Origin: Rallus limicola
Taxonomy: Eukaryota > Chordata > Aves > Gruiformes > Rallidae
Reading direction: 5' to 3'
Assembly: GCA_022605955.1 (NCBI GenBank)
Contig: JAKCOZ010000011.1
Coordinates: 3,220,537 to 3,284,536, forward strand
DNA: 64,000 nt
Below the pieces are notes generated by a model that did no database searches, was not told the origin of the DNA, and saw only the letters and a program-made list of their open reading frames with translations. Below, piece by piece: positions 1 to 12,147 of the stretch; the first letter of the stretch is position 1; each line of letters opens with the position of its first letter. The translations under genes and the position numbers were made by a program.

Positions 1-976
1 CCTAACAGGGTTCTTCCTATGCTTGGTGATACTCAAGATCTAATCTCGGGTCTTTTTCCTTCTCATCCTGAGTAGTGGCTGTAGCTCTGTGCTCTGAAAT
101 TTGGGGTGGGAATTGTTTCACCTAACACTGACCCTAAAGTTGGTCACCTGGGCTAGTCAATGGAGAGAAATGTCCCCTCCTGGGACTGTTCATCTGTCCC
201 ACCTCAGATGCCAGCATGCCGGTGGGATGAAGTGCCTTCTGGAGGCTCTGGGAGGGGCTCAGAGCACAAACTGGGGTTTCGCCAAAACGATTAGATCATC
301 CCTTGCCTCTCAGGGAGAGACTGCAGGAAGGGTAGGAGGAAAGGACATAAGCCTCGACAGCCTCTGCGTCTCCAAATTACACCCCGGGACGAGGAGCTGG
401 GAGAGGAGGAGAGGTAGCTCTGCAAGCCCTGCCCTTTCCCAAGCACCCTGTCCTTCCCTGTTTGCAGTTCAGAAGCACCGAAAATGAAAAAAATCCCGGA
501 AAAAACCAGACCCAAGGACACGAAAAATGACGCAGAAAAGCCACCAGATGGGGCTCGACACTCGAGAAAATGCTACGCCACTCATACACGACACTGGTGA
601 CACTGGTGTGACATCCCCAGCAAGGCCGGAATGGGGGGGAAGTGCCTGCGGAGACACCTGCTCTCCCATGGACACCAGTCCTCCTCCCACCCACATCCCA
701 ACATGTCCAGGGCCACTGTGTGTATGGCATTTCCCTGGAAGTGCCCAACCCCAGAAGCTGCAGGATGACACAGGAATCCTGCCGTCCCTTCCTGCTTGCA
801 AGAGAGCAAAGAGATGTGGCCTAGCTGGAAAGGCAGAGTTGGGGAGAGCGAGTTGTGCTTCAAGGAGAAAGCAGAGAAAAGGGGCATGTGACAGGTTTTT
901 GTATCATCAATGACACAGGACTGCTGAAATCCAAGGTGATGGAGCACGTAAGGTTGTGCTCAAGTGCGTTTAGGCA
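1..976. other. Unassigned unique sequence
   Basis: No CR1 fragment, microsatellite or recognisable coding exon is visible. Overlapping short open frames occur on both strands, but none has a domain, signal peptide or codon pattern that stands out, so I treat them as chance. Confidence 0.6.
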
Positions 977-1410
977 AAGAATCATTAAGGTTGGAAAAGG
1001 CCTCCAAGATCATCCAGTCCAACTGCTCCACTAGCACCTCTATCACTGACTAATCCGTGTCCCTAAGTACCTCATCCAACCTCTCCTTGAACACCCCAAG
1101 GGACGGTGACTCCCCCACCTCCCTGGGCAGCCCCTTCCAACGCCCAACTGCTCTTTGGGAGAAGAAATGTCTCCTCATTTCTAACCTGACCCTCCCCTGG
1201 CACAACTTGCAGCCATTCCCTCTCGTCCTGTCACTGGGTATCTGTGAGGAGAGGCTGAGCCCCAGCTCCCCACAACCTCCTGTCAGGGAGCTGGAGAGAG
1301 CAAGAAGGGCTCCCCTCAGCCTCCTCTTCTCCAGGCTGAACAGCCCCAGTTGCCTCAGTTGCTCCTCATCACACTTGGGTTCCAGACCCTTCCCCAGCTT
1401 GGACCAAACA
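977..1410 (-). mobile_element. CR1 retrotransposon fragment, old type A-like
   Basis: The minus-strand copy begins (3' end, left side) at AGAATCATTAAGGTTGGAAA and continues through the CR1 segments 'gtccctaagtacctcatccaacc', the Leu/Pro-rich C-terminal region of ORF2 and 'ctccaggctgaacagccc', then decays near 1410. It is 5'-truncated and carries many substitutions relative to the younger copies in this window, so it is probably an older insertion. It encodes only the extreme C-terminus of the reverse-transcriptase polyprotein. Confidence 0.9.
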
Positions 1411-2082
1411 GCATCAGCTCAGTTGAGCTCTTTCTAGAGAGCTATTCCCTGAAACTGTCTCGTTGTCTTGCATGGCCTGTCCTTCCCTTCCCAGAGTTCC
1501 CATTCCTGCTAGGACATGAAAACCAAGCTTTTCTTCTGAAGCTTAAGCCACTAACATCTCATCATCCCAACCATGGACAAGGAGAAGAGTTTATTAATTT
1601 TCACCCTGCAGCAGTCTTTCACCTGTTTGCACCCACTTACCAAGTAAACCCTCAGTCTCTAGACTAAAACCCCACCAATTTCTCAGTCCCTTCTCACAGC
1701 TCACATTTGGTAGACCTCTCTTCTGCCACATTGCTACTCCCCCCCAACCATCCTCAGTTTTCTGGGATGTTTAAGACTGTCAGTAAGAACCAAAGCACTC
1801 CCAGTTAGTAAGAACCAAACTTGAACAATGGTACCGAGTCACTCAAAAAGATTTAAGATGCAACAGCTAACAGAAGGGACACCACATTCTGCAGTGATTT
1901 CACCTCAACCTCTAAGGATAACACCACTATCCACATATTTTAAATATGAATATCTCTAACTGGCCACAGTGAGAGGACATGCCACCTATTCATGGAGCCA
2001 GTGTGCATAAAAGGATGTAGAAATGCATTGGGTAAATGTAATGCCCTGTCCCTGTCCCCATCCATGGACAGCAAACAATGGC
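1411..2082. other. Unassigned unique sequence
   Basis: AT-richer unique DNA with no repeat or exon that I can recognise. Confidence 0.55.
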
Positions 2083-2409
2083 AAGGGCCCAGGGCCCCAG
2101 CCAACCTGGCCTTGAACACCTCAGGGATCGGGCACCCACCACCTCTCTGGGAAGCCCCTTCCAGCCCCTCAACACTCTCTCTGCAAAGAACTTCCCCCTA
2201 ATCTCTCCTCTAACCCTTCCCTCCTCCAGCTTCACTCCAGCCCCCTTGTCCTGCCAGTCTCTGCCCTATGAACAAGCCCATTCCCCTCCTGTTCCTCTGC
2301 TCCCCTCAGGGACGGGCAGGCTGCAATGAGGTCCCCCCCCCAGAAGCAGCCTTCTCTTCTCCAGGCTGACCCAGCCCAGCTCCCTCAGCCTCTCTCCTCA
2401 TAGGGGAGG
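2083..2409 (-). mobile_element. CR1 fragment, type C, truncated at both ends
   Basis: It starts inside the element at AGGGCCCCAGCCAACCTGGC and runs through 'ctctctgcaaagaacttccccct', 'ctccaggctgacccagcccag' and 'cctctctcctcataggggag'. The CR1 3' terminal unit that normally precedes it is missing on the left, so the copy lost its 3' end after insertion. Confidence 0.9.
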
Positions 2410-3679
2410 TAAAATAATTTAAAAAAGACAAAAAATCAATGTCATTTCACCTGAAATTTGTTGTTCTCGGTCAAGCTGGTAGCAAACAGGGTTCTATAAT
2501 TAGACTTTCAAATCCATATTCAGGCCTGATCTTCAATCTTTAGCAACACGATGCTTCCTCTTATGGCAGTGAAAGCCATTCACGGCACTGGGCTTTTGAA
2601 CATCAACTGAATTTATTTATTTAAGAGCTTAATTTTGGATACAGGAGCCTAACTTTGGGCTTTTTAGTTTTTGAATGCCAGCTATTTTTATACCCAAGTG
2701 TGTGTATTTGTGTGCAATGCATGTATTTTTAGTTCTAAGCCCCATCATGGCTTCAAGAGGCAGGGCTAATTTGGGCTTGGGAGGGGGATTCGGGGTGATT
2801 TTCTTTAAATGCACAAAGGATTGGATGTCCCCTCTCTTCTGGCAGGCTTCCCAGAATTCCTGTTGGTATAATTACCCTCACGCTTATTTACTACGTATGT
2901 CACAGTAGCACACAAACCGTGTGGGGCAAAGTCACTGCTGTCCCTGCGCCAAAGCGTATTTTTAAGGAGCCAAAGCCTGTTTTGAAGGAGCCAAAGCCAC
3001 CACTTCTAGAAATATGGCAAAATAACCTCTCAAGAGCATCCCAGGATGCCACCAGGAAGAAAAGGTGATGCTCCTGCTGTAAAAATAACCCCAACAAGCC
3101 ACCTCAAGTGAGATGGAAAAAGATGTTTCATGGGGATGACAGAGGCTGTCACAGCAAGGATGGCAGCAGAAATGTCCAGAGATAGGATTATGGAGTTAGA
3201 GGGTCTCTGTAGTAAACAAAGCAGACCAAAGACCAGCCTTTATCCTTGGCCAGCTGGCATGACTCGGCACCACGTGGCTACGTCCATGCTAGTTGGCCCT
3301 GGCCAAAATTGTCAGAGACTGTGCTGACAATTTAACAGGATGAGCTGCTACGGGATTGTTGTGCCTGTGCCTTGGCACTGTTTGATTTACAGAGGTGGCT
3401 TTGAATAGCACCAGCAGAAAGTGTTGGAGGATGCCTCAGGCAACAGATGGGCTTGAAATGAGGATGGTGATGTGTAAGAAGGTTGCAGGAGCAGGGAAAG
3501 GCACATCAGCACAGGCCCCTGGGGTATGTTTTGAGGGAAGAAGAGTCCTGATGGCCTGTCCGACACAACCACAAGCTGACCAAGGTCAGGAATTTCAGAG
3601 TATGTATACAATACTCAACAAAGGACAGAGGTCTGATCACTTTTTCTAAGGCCAATGGGCCAAGACTGACCACAGAAAT
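2410..3679. other. Unassigned unique sequence
   Basis: AT-rich unique sequence at 2410-2900, then mixed sequence. No coding, RNA or repeat feature can be supported. Near 2960 a short direct duplication of an 'aaggagccaaagcc' motif occurs twice. Confidence 0.5.
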
Positions 3680-4360
3680 CTTAGAATCCAAGACTGGTTT
3701 GGATTACTTAAACTTAAAGCTCATTTGGTCCCAACCCTCCTGCTCCCATGGGCAGGGACACCCCCTTCTAGCCCAGGGTGCCCAAAGCCCCATCCAACCT
3801 GGCCTTGAACCCTGCGAGGGATCCCAGCACAGCCACAGCTTCTCTGGGCACCCTGTGCCAGGGCCTCCCTCCCGCCTGGGAAGGATTTCTGCCTCCCAGC
3901 CCCTCTCCATCCCCCTCCTGCAGCTGAAGGCCAATCCCCTGGGCCTGGCCCTCCCTGCCCTCTGCACCAGCCCCTCTCCAGCTCTCCTGGAGCCCCTTTA
4001 GAGACTGGAAGGGGTTCCAAGGTCTCTCTGGATCCTTCTCCAGGATGAACAAGCACAACTGTCTCAGCCTATCTCCAGAGCAGAGCTGCTTCAGCCCTTT
4101 GATCACCTCCATGGCTTCCTCTGGACTTGCTCCAATAGCTTCTTGTCCTTCTTATCCTGGGGACCCCTGAGCTGGAGGCAGCACTGCAGGAGGGTCTCTG
4201 TCCCAAAGCAATACAGAGGGGTAGAATCCCCCTTTCTCAGCCCTGCTGGTCTTGCTGCTGGGGATGCAGCCCAGGACACAATTGGCTTTATGGGCTGCAA
4301 GCATGCATTGCTGGCTCATGTTAAACTTCTCTGGACTCTGTCATCCTCCAAAACCAGGTA
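3680..4360 (-). mobile_element. CR1 fragment, type D
   Basis: The minus-strand copy has its tail at about 3680 ('ttagaatccaagactggttt'), the type D marker AGGGTGCCCAAAGCCCCATC near 3777, and continues into the RT thumb region ('cttatcctggggacccctgagctgg', 'gcattgctggctcatgtta'). It is about 0.68 kb, 5'-truncated, and the same family as the two long copies at 30.4 and 43.7 kb. Confidence 0.93.
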
Positions 4361-6019
4361 ACTGCCTTCAGACTCAGTATTGGGAAAGATCCCTGGTTCC
4401 TGTGGAGTCCTGAACCCTGTCTAGGTTATGATTACTTGGGAGAACACTAGTAAGCCTTGACCAGTCTAGATCATACTAAAAAATTAGCAGTATGATGCCC
4501 AGCACCCATAAGCAGGACCTTGAAATTGCCTGGTATATGTATATGGGAAGTTGGAAAGGAATAGGATTTGGACCACTCCCAAGAACTCCAGGTTGGTAAA
4601 CTGTTCTTGGCCTCGTACAGCCAAGCCCACAACCACTTTCAGAGAAGCAAAACCCGACTTGAGAGAAGGGGAAGCATGCTTGAGAAGCCAGAAACAGATC
4701 TCTAGGGAAAGGAGGAGCTCAGAAAATTAACTCTGTTGAGTGGGTTGCAACTTACACCTGCAGCACCTCACATGCCCCTTTGGATGAGTAGGATTCATCA
4801 AGACAGCGAGGAGGACACCAGGTACAACACCCTTCCCAGCATCTCACTAACCTCCTCCACTGCTCTCAGGACAACCCTACTTTCTCATGGCACTACAGGA
4901 GTGTGGTTATATCCTAGGTCTCCCAGTAGCAATGCACACCATATGGATGGACACCATTCTCCTTACCATCCCATGAATGTCTTCGGTGCTCACTCTTGGA
5001 ATAAGAAGGGTGGGATGGCACCAGTTACTCAGCTGATGGCTCACCCTCCTGCAGGCACTCCTCCTAACTTTTGCAAGGGGCCATTATCCTTATGCACTAG
5101 AGGGTGTTTACAGATTAAAAGCCCACTCCTTAGAAGGGAGGAAATGAGGACATGTGTAACTGCTCAGCTGGAAGACTTGCAGCAGAGGCTGCCTGAACAT
5201 ACCCTTAAAATGAGGTTATGTAAGGCCAGCTCTCAGCTGGAGCAAGCTGGCATCCACAGGGCTCTAGCAATTTACACCAGCTGCGACTTTGGCCCGCTTT
5301 TTTTTTTAATTTTAATGAATTATTTTCATTCTAACAGATATAAAAGGAGCCTTAAGACGCAGTGTTCAAGCAACAGGGGGGCATGAAAGTAAAATGCTAT
5401 TAAAAAAATCAAAATCAAACTTACAGTTGCCATCACAATTAACGTGCTTAATAGCAACACTTGTTCTAGGGGTTTTTTCTCCCTTGGCTATAACGTTGCA
5501 GGTTAGTGGTAAGGATTCACAGATGGGTAATTATTGCTCCTTGTTTGACTATCAAAGTAGCAACTATGGGCCCTATCCAGGTGCTGATATACCACAGCTT
5601 TCTCTGGCTGCTTCCACATCATCAAATTCCTCCTGAACAAGAAGCTGAATCCAAACCACCCCTCAGCAATGGTTCCTGACCTGGGATAATCCTTATAGGG
5701 TGTGCAGGACTTACTTACACCACTGCCAGTTGTCCTGGGACAAAACCATGCTGGGGACCGTTGTCAAATTGGGAAACATCACTTGGCATCTCAGAAGTGA
5801 GACAGGGCATCCTAAATCTTCTCACAAAACTAAGCAATCAGTGCACAAACCCATCCTTTTTTCCAGCATCCTTGTATGTCATCCCAACCACATGTGACTA
5901 AACCTTACAGCATTTTGATGGGCCCTGATTTTCAGAATCAGGATTCCCAGAGCTTTCTGAAATCCTGCCATATTTGGTGTTTCTTGATGTGTTTTATACC
6001 TAAGGATGAATAAAAAGCA
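4361..6019. other. Unassigned region with several open segments
   Basis: No CR1 here. A 216-codon open frame runs 4736-5386 (+) with no domain I recognise; by rough odds one chance frame of that size in 64 kb is not surprising. It is followed by a splice-acceptor-like tract near 5320-5333 and by the open segments described separately at 5394-5897. Part of the sequence near 5265-5300 ('atttacaccagctgcgactt') resembles an ancient dispersed repeat motif seen in reptile and bird DNA. Confidence 0.35.
5394..5897 (+). other. Two open segments with membrane/secreted-protein look; decayed retroviral envelope remnant or chance
   Basis: The frame at 5394-5636 (80 codons) starts with a basic stretch followed by a hydrophobic segment at about residues 17-36, which looks like a signal peptide. 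It stops at TGA, and a second frame (open to 5897) continues with several Cys and Trp residues and an N-glycosylation-type NIT site. A polypyrimidine-AG lies just upstream at about 5333. This order is compatible with a broken envelope-like gene, but I see no LTR, gag, pol, furin site or transmembrane subunit. The assignment is weak and chance remains a real alternative. Confidence 0.15.
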
Positions 6020-6246
6020 GCTGACCCAGCCCAGCTCCCTCAGCCTCTCTACGTAGGGGAGCTGCTCCAGCCCTCTGCTCATCTCCGTGGCTCCTCTGAC
6101 CCCTCTCCAACAGCCCCACATCTTTCTTGTGTTGCGCCCCAGCTCTGGACACAGGACTCCAGCTGGGGCCTCCCCAGGGCAGAGCAGAGAGGGACAATCC
6201 CCTCCCCTGTCCCTGCTGCCACCCCTCTGCTGATGGAGCCCAGGAG
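6020..6246 (-). mobile_element. CR1 internal fragment, type C
   Basis: It matches the RT-thumb/C-terminal part shared with the copy at 58.2 kb ('ctgacccagcccagctccct' to 'cctctgctgatggagcccagg'). It lacks the 3' end on the left and is truncated on the right at 'caggag'. Confidence 0.88.
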
Positions 6247-7162
6247 TTAATGGCTTCTATCAGCTCCTATTAAACAATTAATAATCTCCACTCCATGCCT
6301 TGTCTTGCTTATTGGAGGAGAATGCTGCTCAACACAAAACAAGCTTATGCCATGCCTTAGAGACACTTAAATAGCTTAAATGTGTGGCATGACATCATTA
6401 ATGAGTTCTGTTGACTAGTAAGTCATGGAGGACACTGTCTTTCTTTGGACACGGAGTTTATTGTCGCCTCAGTGCTGAACCTGATACTCCAATATGAGAC
6501 TTTATCCACATTCCAACTTATCCAAAAAATCACTGCAGTCCAGGATCAGGCTTAGGAGTGGCTCACAGCAAGATTATACAACAGTAATTTCATCAAAGTG
6601 AGAAAACTGGATTACTGGGCCTATATTAACATTGAGTAAAACCCTACCCATGCCTGCTTCAACCTGTTTTCATGTTTTCTAGCACTCAGATCTTCCTGTT
6701 GGCTTCTTATTTCCTTAACCCAGCTCAAAAACTTCTCCCTGAGTGAGAATCTCCAAAACATCAGCCAAGATCTGTGCCCTTTAAAGCCAAAAGGTCAAGT
6801 CAAGTTAAACTTCCCGAACACCCCTAGTTCCTAGACACGATAACCACCACTTCAGGGAAAATGCTGCTCTTCATGTGAATGCATAACCCTACTCTGTAAA
6901 TGCACAGATTTGAGAGGGGATGATACTTGAAAGTCCATTTATATTAGAAAGTCTTGTTTTTGGGGTTTTTTTGCAAAATACTATTTGCAACTAAAGTATC
7001 TACTAGAAAGAATGATAGTGCTGGTCTTTTACTGAGCAGGAGAAACCGTAATGATTTTGTATTCTAAACCAGTTTAAAGCTGTTTGAAAGCACAGATGGC
7101 TTTACTATACAACCACCTCAAAAGAGGCATCTGATTTTGTTTTGTAAACCATATATTTGGAA
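6247..7162. other. Unassigned AT-rich unique sequence
   Basis: No repeat or exon recognised. The first ~80 bases (ATTAAACAATTAATAATC) have a homeodomain-site-like composition, but this is not diagnostic. Confidence 0.5.
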
Positions 7163-7215
7163 GGATCATATCATAGAGTGATAGGATCATTTACCTTATA
7201 AGGGACCTCTAGAAG
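7163..7215 (-). mobile_element. Outer CR1 (type G), 3' part
   Basis: The 3'-end segment with 'gataggatcatttacct' and AGGGACCTCTAGAAGTCA is interrupted at 7215/7216 by another CR1. The body appears to resume at about 7600, so this is the host copy of a nested insertion. Confidence 0.65.
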
Positions 7216-7580
7216 TCACAGAATCACAGAGTTACAAGGTTGGAAAAGACCTTTGAGATCATCAAGTCCAACTCAGCCCCCTCCCTGGGCAGCCTGTGCC
7301 ACAGCCCCACAACTCTGCCAGGGAAGAACTTTGCCCTCCCAGCTGAGCTGACCCTGCCCTGGCACAGCTTGAGCCCATTGCCCCTTGTCCCAGCTCCTGG
7401 CCCCTGGCTGAAGAGACCAGCGCCCACCTCTCTGCACCCTCCTGGCAGGGCAGTGGAGGTGGGGAGAAGGTCTCCCCTCAGCCTCCTCCAGGCTCAACAC
7501 TCCCAGCTCCCTCAGTTGCTCCTCAGAGGATTTACTCTCCAGCCCCTTCCCCAGCCTGGTTGCCCTTCTCTGGAACAAGC
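7216..7580 (-). mobile_element. Inner CR1, type A
   Basis: The minus-strand copy begins with CACAGAATCACAGAGTTAC and the type A marker 'aaggttggaaaagaccttt', lacks the usual 'ccctgagtacctcatc' block (a small deletion compared with 8.2 and 49.7 kb), and ends near 'gcccttctctgga'. It is 5'-truncated and inserted into an older type G copy. Confidence 0.9.
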
Positions 7581-7599
7581 CATCTCCCTAACTTTGAAG

Positions 7600-7740
7600 T
7601 TAGAGAAGGTTGGTCATGGCCTTGTGCAGCTGAGTTTTGAAAAATCTACAAGGATGGAGATACCACAACCTCTCTGGGTAACCTGTTCCAGCACTGAACC
7701 ACAATCATTGCAGAAATTATTTTCAGTCCAAGATCATTCT
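7600..7740 (-). mobile_element. Outer CR1 (type G), continuation
   Basis: 'ggccttgtgcagctgagttttgaaa', 'caaggatggagataccacaacctctctgg' and 'aacctgttccagcactgaacc' are the segment expected immediately after the piece at 7163-7215 in this older CR1 family. It decays after about 7740. Confidence 0.65.
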
Positions 7741-8211
7741 CACTATTTAAGGAAAGTCTACAAATCAAAGCTCCTCAAAAATAGTAAATTCCATCACATA
7801 GCTAGAGAGTGACGATAAATTAACCAGACTGTGGGATTTCTAGAATCCAATTCCTGCTGATTCAATGTTTGCAGGATGATTTAACTTGTGGCTGATAATT
7901 TGGGGACTCTGATACACAAATTGGGGAGATGTGATTGATAATTCCAGTGTAATGTCCCCAGCTACTCTGAAATTATTGTTTTGGTTGCAATACCAGCTGA
8001 ATGGGACCTGTAACTCTATCACTCGCCTCCCCCTCAGCTCCAGGATATCATCCATGGTCTTTATTCAATTCCCTTGTTACTGATGGTTTAAGCAGATATT
8101 TGGGACTGGGAGACCACGTGGTACAGATGCAGGTGTGCATTTCGTCCTGCTGACAGATACCGGGGTCATAACCTCCAGCAGATGCACAGGGCAGAAAACT
8201 GGGGCAAGGAC
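7741..8211. other. Unassigned unique sequence
   Basis: Nothing recognisable; only short chance open frames. Confidence 0.5.
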
Positions 8212-8735
8212 ATCACAGAATCACAGAATCCCAAGGTTGGAAAAGACCTTTAAGATCATCGACTCCAACCATCCCTGTCCTACGCTAAACCATATCCCTG
8301 AGTACCTCATCTCCCCATCTGTTAAACACACCCAGGTGTGGGGACTCAGCCCCCTCCCTGGGCAGCCTGTGCCACAGCCCCACAACTCTGCCAGGAAAGA
8401 ACTTTGCCCTCCCAGCTGAGCTGACCCTGCCCTGGCACAGCTTGAGCCCATTGCCCCTTGTCCCAGCTCCTGGCCCCTGGCTGAAGAGACCAGCACTCAC
8501 CTCTCTGCACCCTCCTGGCAGGGCAGGGGAGGTGGGGAGAAGGTCTCCCCTCAGCCTCCCCTTCACCAGGCTCAACACCCCCAGCTCCCTCAGCTGCTCC
8601 TCAGAGGATTTGCCCTCCAGCCCCTTCCCCAGCCTGGTTGCCCTTCTCTGGACTCACTCCAGGACCTCAGTGTCCTTCTGATGGTGAGGAGCCCAGAACT
8701 GGACCCAGCACTCCAGGTGTGGCTTCACCAGTGCT
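8212..8735 (-). mobile_element. CR1 fragment, type A
   Basis: The tail is at the left (ATCACAGAATCACAGAATCC), followed by the full type A 3' block including 'ccctgagtacctcatctccc' and the ORF2 C-terminal coding region, up to 'aactggacccagcactccaggtgtgg'. The minus-strand reading frame is open for about 97 codons of the polyprotein C-terminus, which suggests a comparatively young copy. Confidence 0.95.
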
Positions 8736-11700
8736 GTGAAACTTTGCTGCAGCCAGAACTCCAGAGACACATGAGCTGCCCATACCTCTGTCACTCAGTC
8801 TCAATGATGATTCTTTGACTCATCTCTATTCTCCTTTCCTAGCTCCAGAGTAGTTTTCTCTGACTCACAGACTGCAAGATCACAACCAGAAGAAGAGAAA
8901 CAAATCATAAGAAAGCGCTAGCCCTATTCAGCCCTGCTTCCTGGCACTAATTTGTCCACCTTTCCCAAATCCAGGCTGTAACTGAAATATCCATGCTTAG
9001 CCAGAGCCTGGCCAGTACTTCTTTATTTGCAAAACCAGCCCTGAACATGTCACTGGCATATTCATCGCTAATTTTGCAAGCAGCTCTCCCCAGACAGCCT
9101 CTCCTTGCCAGTGTCCCATGGGCTGTGGGGATTCCCTTGGATATCCAGGTTGCAGAATCCCTGTTTCCAGATCTTGGCTCAGTAAATCAATAGAGCATCA
9201 GAGAAAAGCTTCATAGCAGGAGCTGCTCCTCTTTCGAGCCAGGCTCCTAGACATCATGTTTGTTTTTTCTACTTGTCAATTATTTTGTGAGGTGTAGAGT
9301 CCTAAAACAGAACAAAACCCCAAAGACCTCTTCAGCACCAGGGAATGAATGGCCTTTTTTTTTTTTTAATTATTGCAATGTGGGAGGCATCCCTGTGTTG
9401 TGGAAAGGAGCAGGCAGGGTAGCAGGGGCTGCTGGAGAGGGTAGCGAAGTGATGGGTGCTGCAGAGACATGTCACAGCATCTATCACAAGTGGGATGGTC
9501 TCGCACCCTAGCACTGAACCAAATGCTCTCTTTTACGACAGATTTCACCACCACCACCCCAAAATTAGTTATGAATACTCAAGTCCCAGTCCCTTTCCTA
9601 TTTTACACATACTTATTTACTTATAGTACACTCCGACACCTAGTGCTATCGCCTCCGGCAAAGCCTTCTGTTTTAAATCAAAGCTGTTAAATAGCTTTGC
9701 ATGGAAAGAAAGAAGGTTCAACTCAAGACTGAATTTTCTGCTTCAAATATGTTTGAGCTAATAGGGTTTAATGTCAGGGCTCTCCTTTTGGAAATAAAAC
9801 CAGTCCCAGTCCAGTAAGCCCTATTGGAACGGATGCAGCCCAAGGCCTTGAAGGGAAGTGGAGGTCTTTTGATTGCCTTGCCTTGGCTCCAAGCAAGGGA
9901 AGTTTCAGGGTGATTCCAGAGGAATGCCTGAGGGCTCCCAAAATGTGAGTAGTCAAGGGCATGATGATGCAGGGACGCAACAGAATAGTCACCTTGTCCC
10001 TTCTATAGGATGGGACACATTGCAGTACTTTATCCCAGACGGTCTTGGGAGGTGATGTGGCATCACTTGGACTTGCACAGGATATCTCAGGAGAGATGTT
10101 TGGTCTGGGAGGGGCAAAGATAGAGACACATCTTCACCTCCTCACAGCTGCCTGCAAGCCTCCAAGATCTCTTGGTGGAGGATGCAGAGCAGCAAAGGAG
10201 GAAGCAACAGCTTTAACTATCTCTGAATCTCCTGAAGATGGAGACATAATGTGGTGGTTTTCCCATCAGAGGGTTTTCCACTTCCTGAGTGACTTAACAA
10301 ACCAGTTTGGAGCAGCAGGTCAGAAGACCTGAGCAGAAACAGCAGGTTTGTCTGCAGCTTAAACCCTTCAAAAAGCAATCTTGACCCCAGAGCCAAAGAG
10401 GAACATGACAGGGGGCTGGTCCCCTCACTCAGAGGGAAACATTTTCTATTCCCAGGCTCTGGCTGCTGGGGAAGACAAGGGGCTCACCTCTCCCCCCTCT
10501 TCCCTGGGAGATCAACAAACTGATATGGGAAGTGATACACAATCTAGGACAGTATTCACTTAATTCAGAGTATTTACTCTCCCTCTGGCCATCAAGGTCA
10601 CGGATGCTGAAGCAGGACCTGAAATCACTAGACAAGACTTTTCCATACATCAAAGCCTCTCCTGAACTCCTGTGGATGGTGGTGGCTTTGCAGAGCTGAG
10701 GAGGTTGGTGTTCCGGTGAAAGGGGATGTTTTAACAGCACACCAGGAAAACACCCACCAGGAGCAGTTTAGGGAGAGAAGACCCTGCCTAAGAAAACCAA
10801 CGGGGGAGTGGGCTGATTCTTAAGGACCTGGTGAGGCTGAAAAGAAGCCCTGCCAGGCCAGAGCTGCATGCTTGTTGCCAGCTGCAACATGCTCTGCCCA
10901 CTGCTTGCATCCCCCTTTCCTGGCACACACCACTGCAGAGCAAAGCACCAGGACTTCCCAGGGCCCTTAAATCCTCCAGGTGCTGCTCAGCCTCGCAAGA
11001 GACCATCACAGACCTGGCACTACCCATCCATTCAGCAGAACGTCCCAGGCTCGTCCGTGCCACGGGGGTCACAGGCATCCCTGGAGCAAGGCTCCTGCTG
11101 TGGTGGCTCAGCACGAGGGTTGAGACTGTCGCCTTCCTTTCACCATCCGTTTGAGAGGAAGGAACTAAAACTTGGGTGAGAGCCGGAGAAATCCTGGAAG
11201 AACGGCCTCAGATCCTGGCTATTTTTAGTCTCCCTGGCGCTGTGCATACATTAGCCAGGGTCTGCCTTCCTCTCTGGCTCTGAGAAATCACAGGGCGTCC
11301 TCCCTGCCTGCCAAGAAAGAGTTTAACCCTTGTCATCTCAATGCAGTCTGCCCAATCCAGCTCACCTTGATGGGGACACTGGCAGGGACTGGAAAAGGGA
11401 GAAGAAATGCCTTCGTGGCCTTTTTGGCTCTAGACAGGTGAAGGAAGAATTCGGGTGGTAGTGGTGTGTGTGGGTGTGTGTTTCTTTGCCTTTATATTGT
11501 TATGTCTGGTGGGAGGAGCTGGGATCTTTGGTTTCAGCTGGAGACTGGAAGGAAACTCCAGCACTGACCTGGCATCCCACTCCCATCACCATCATCTCTT
11601 GCTGAGAAACAGCCACACGAAGGGCTGAGAGAGGCAGGGATGAGTTCAGAGCATTTGTGGGACCCATGAGTTGACGCCTCAACTCCAAAGACCTTTCATG

Positions 11701-11853
11701 ATGGCCAAGTTGGATGCTATTCATGAACAGCCTCACGCTACCTTCAATGCACCGAGCCATGAGGGGCTTAATCCCAATCTGCAATCTTCTAGCCACACAG
11801 TCTCCTGAGAAACATGACCACATCACTCCACAGGCTCTCAGATGCTTGGTGTT
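8736..11853. other. 3.1-kb CR1-free unique stretch
   Basis: This is one of the longest repeat-poor intervals in the first half of the window. It contains a T15-like run near 9354-9368 and a short TG-rich run near 11460-11480. Open frames of up to about 108 codons overlap one another on both strands near 10.8-11.2 kb without any recognised domain. No exon can be supported. Confidence 0.45.
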
Positions 11854-12061
11854 AGGTTCAGATTAGATGGTAGGACAAAATTTTTCCCTGGCAGAGTTGT
11901 GGGGCTGTGGCACAGGCTGCCCAGGGAGGGGGCTGAGTCCCCAGCCCTGGATGTGTTTAAAAAAAGGGTAGATGAGGTACTCAGGGATATGGTTTAGCAC
12001 AGGACAGGGACGGTTGGACTTGATGATCTTAAAGGGCTTTTCCAATCTTGTGATTCTGTGC
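11854..12061 (+). mobile_element. CR1 fragment, type A
   Basis: Plus-strand copy: 'ggctgtggcacaggctgccc', 'gatgaggtactcagggatatgg', 'ggacttgatgatcttaaagg', ending in the tail 'cttgtgattctgtgcc'. Only the last ~200 bases of the element are present. Confidence 0.92.
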
Positions 12062-12147
12062 CACATTTCCCTCCTCCCACCGCCTGTGTCTCCAGTGGTC
12101 CAGACATATCATACCAGGAAAACCACTGCTTGCACCCATAAAAGATG

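Noticed and set aside
4736..5386. 216-codon open frame as a gene
   Set aside because: No domain, no promoter, no splice context. A single frame of this size is expected near chance level in 64 kb at this base composition.
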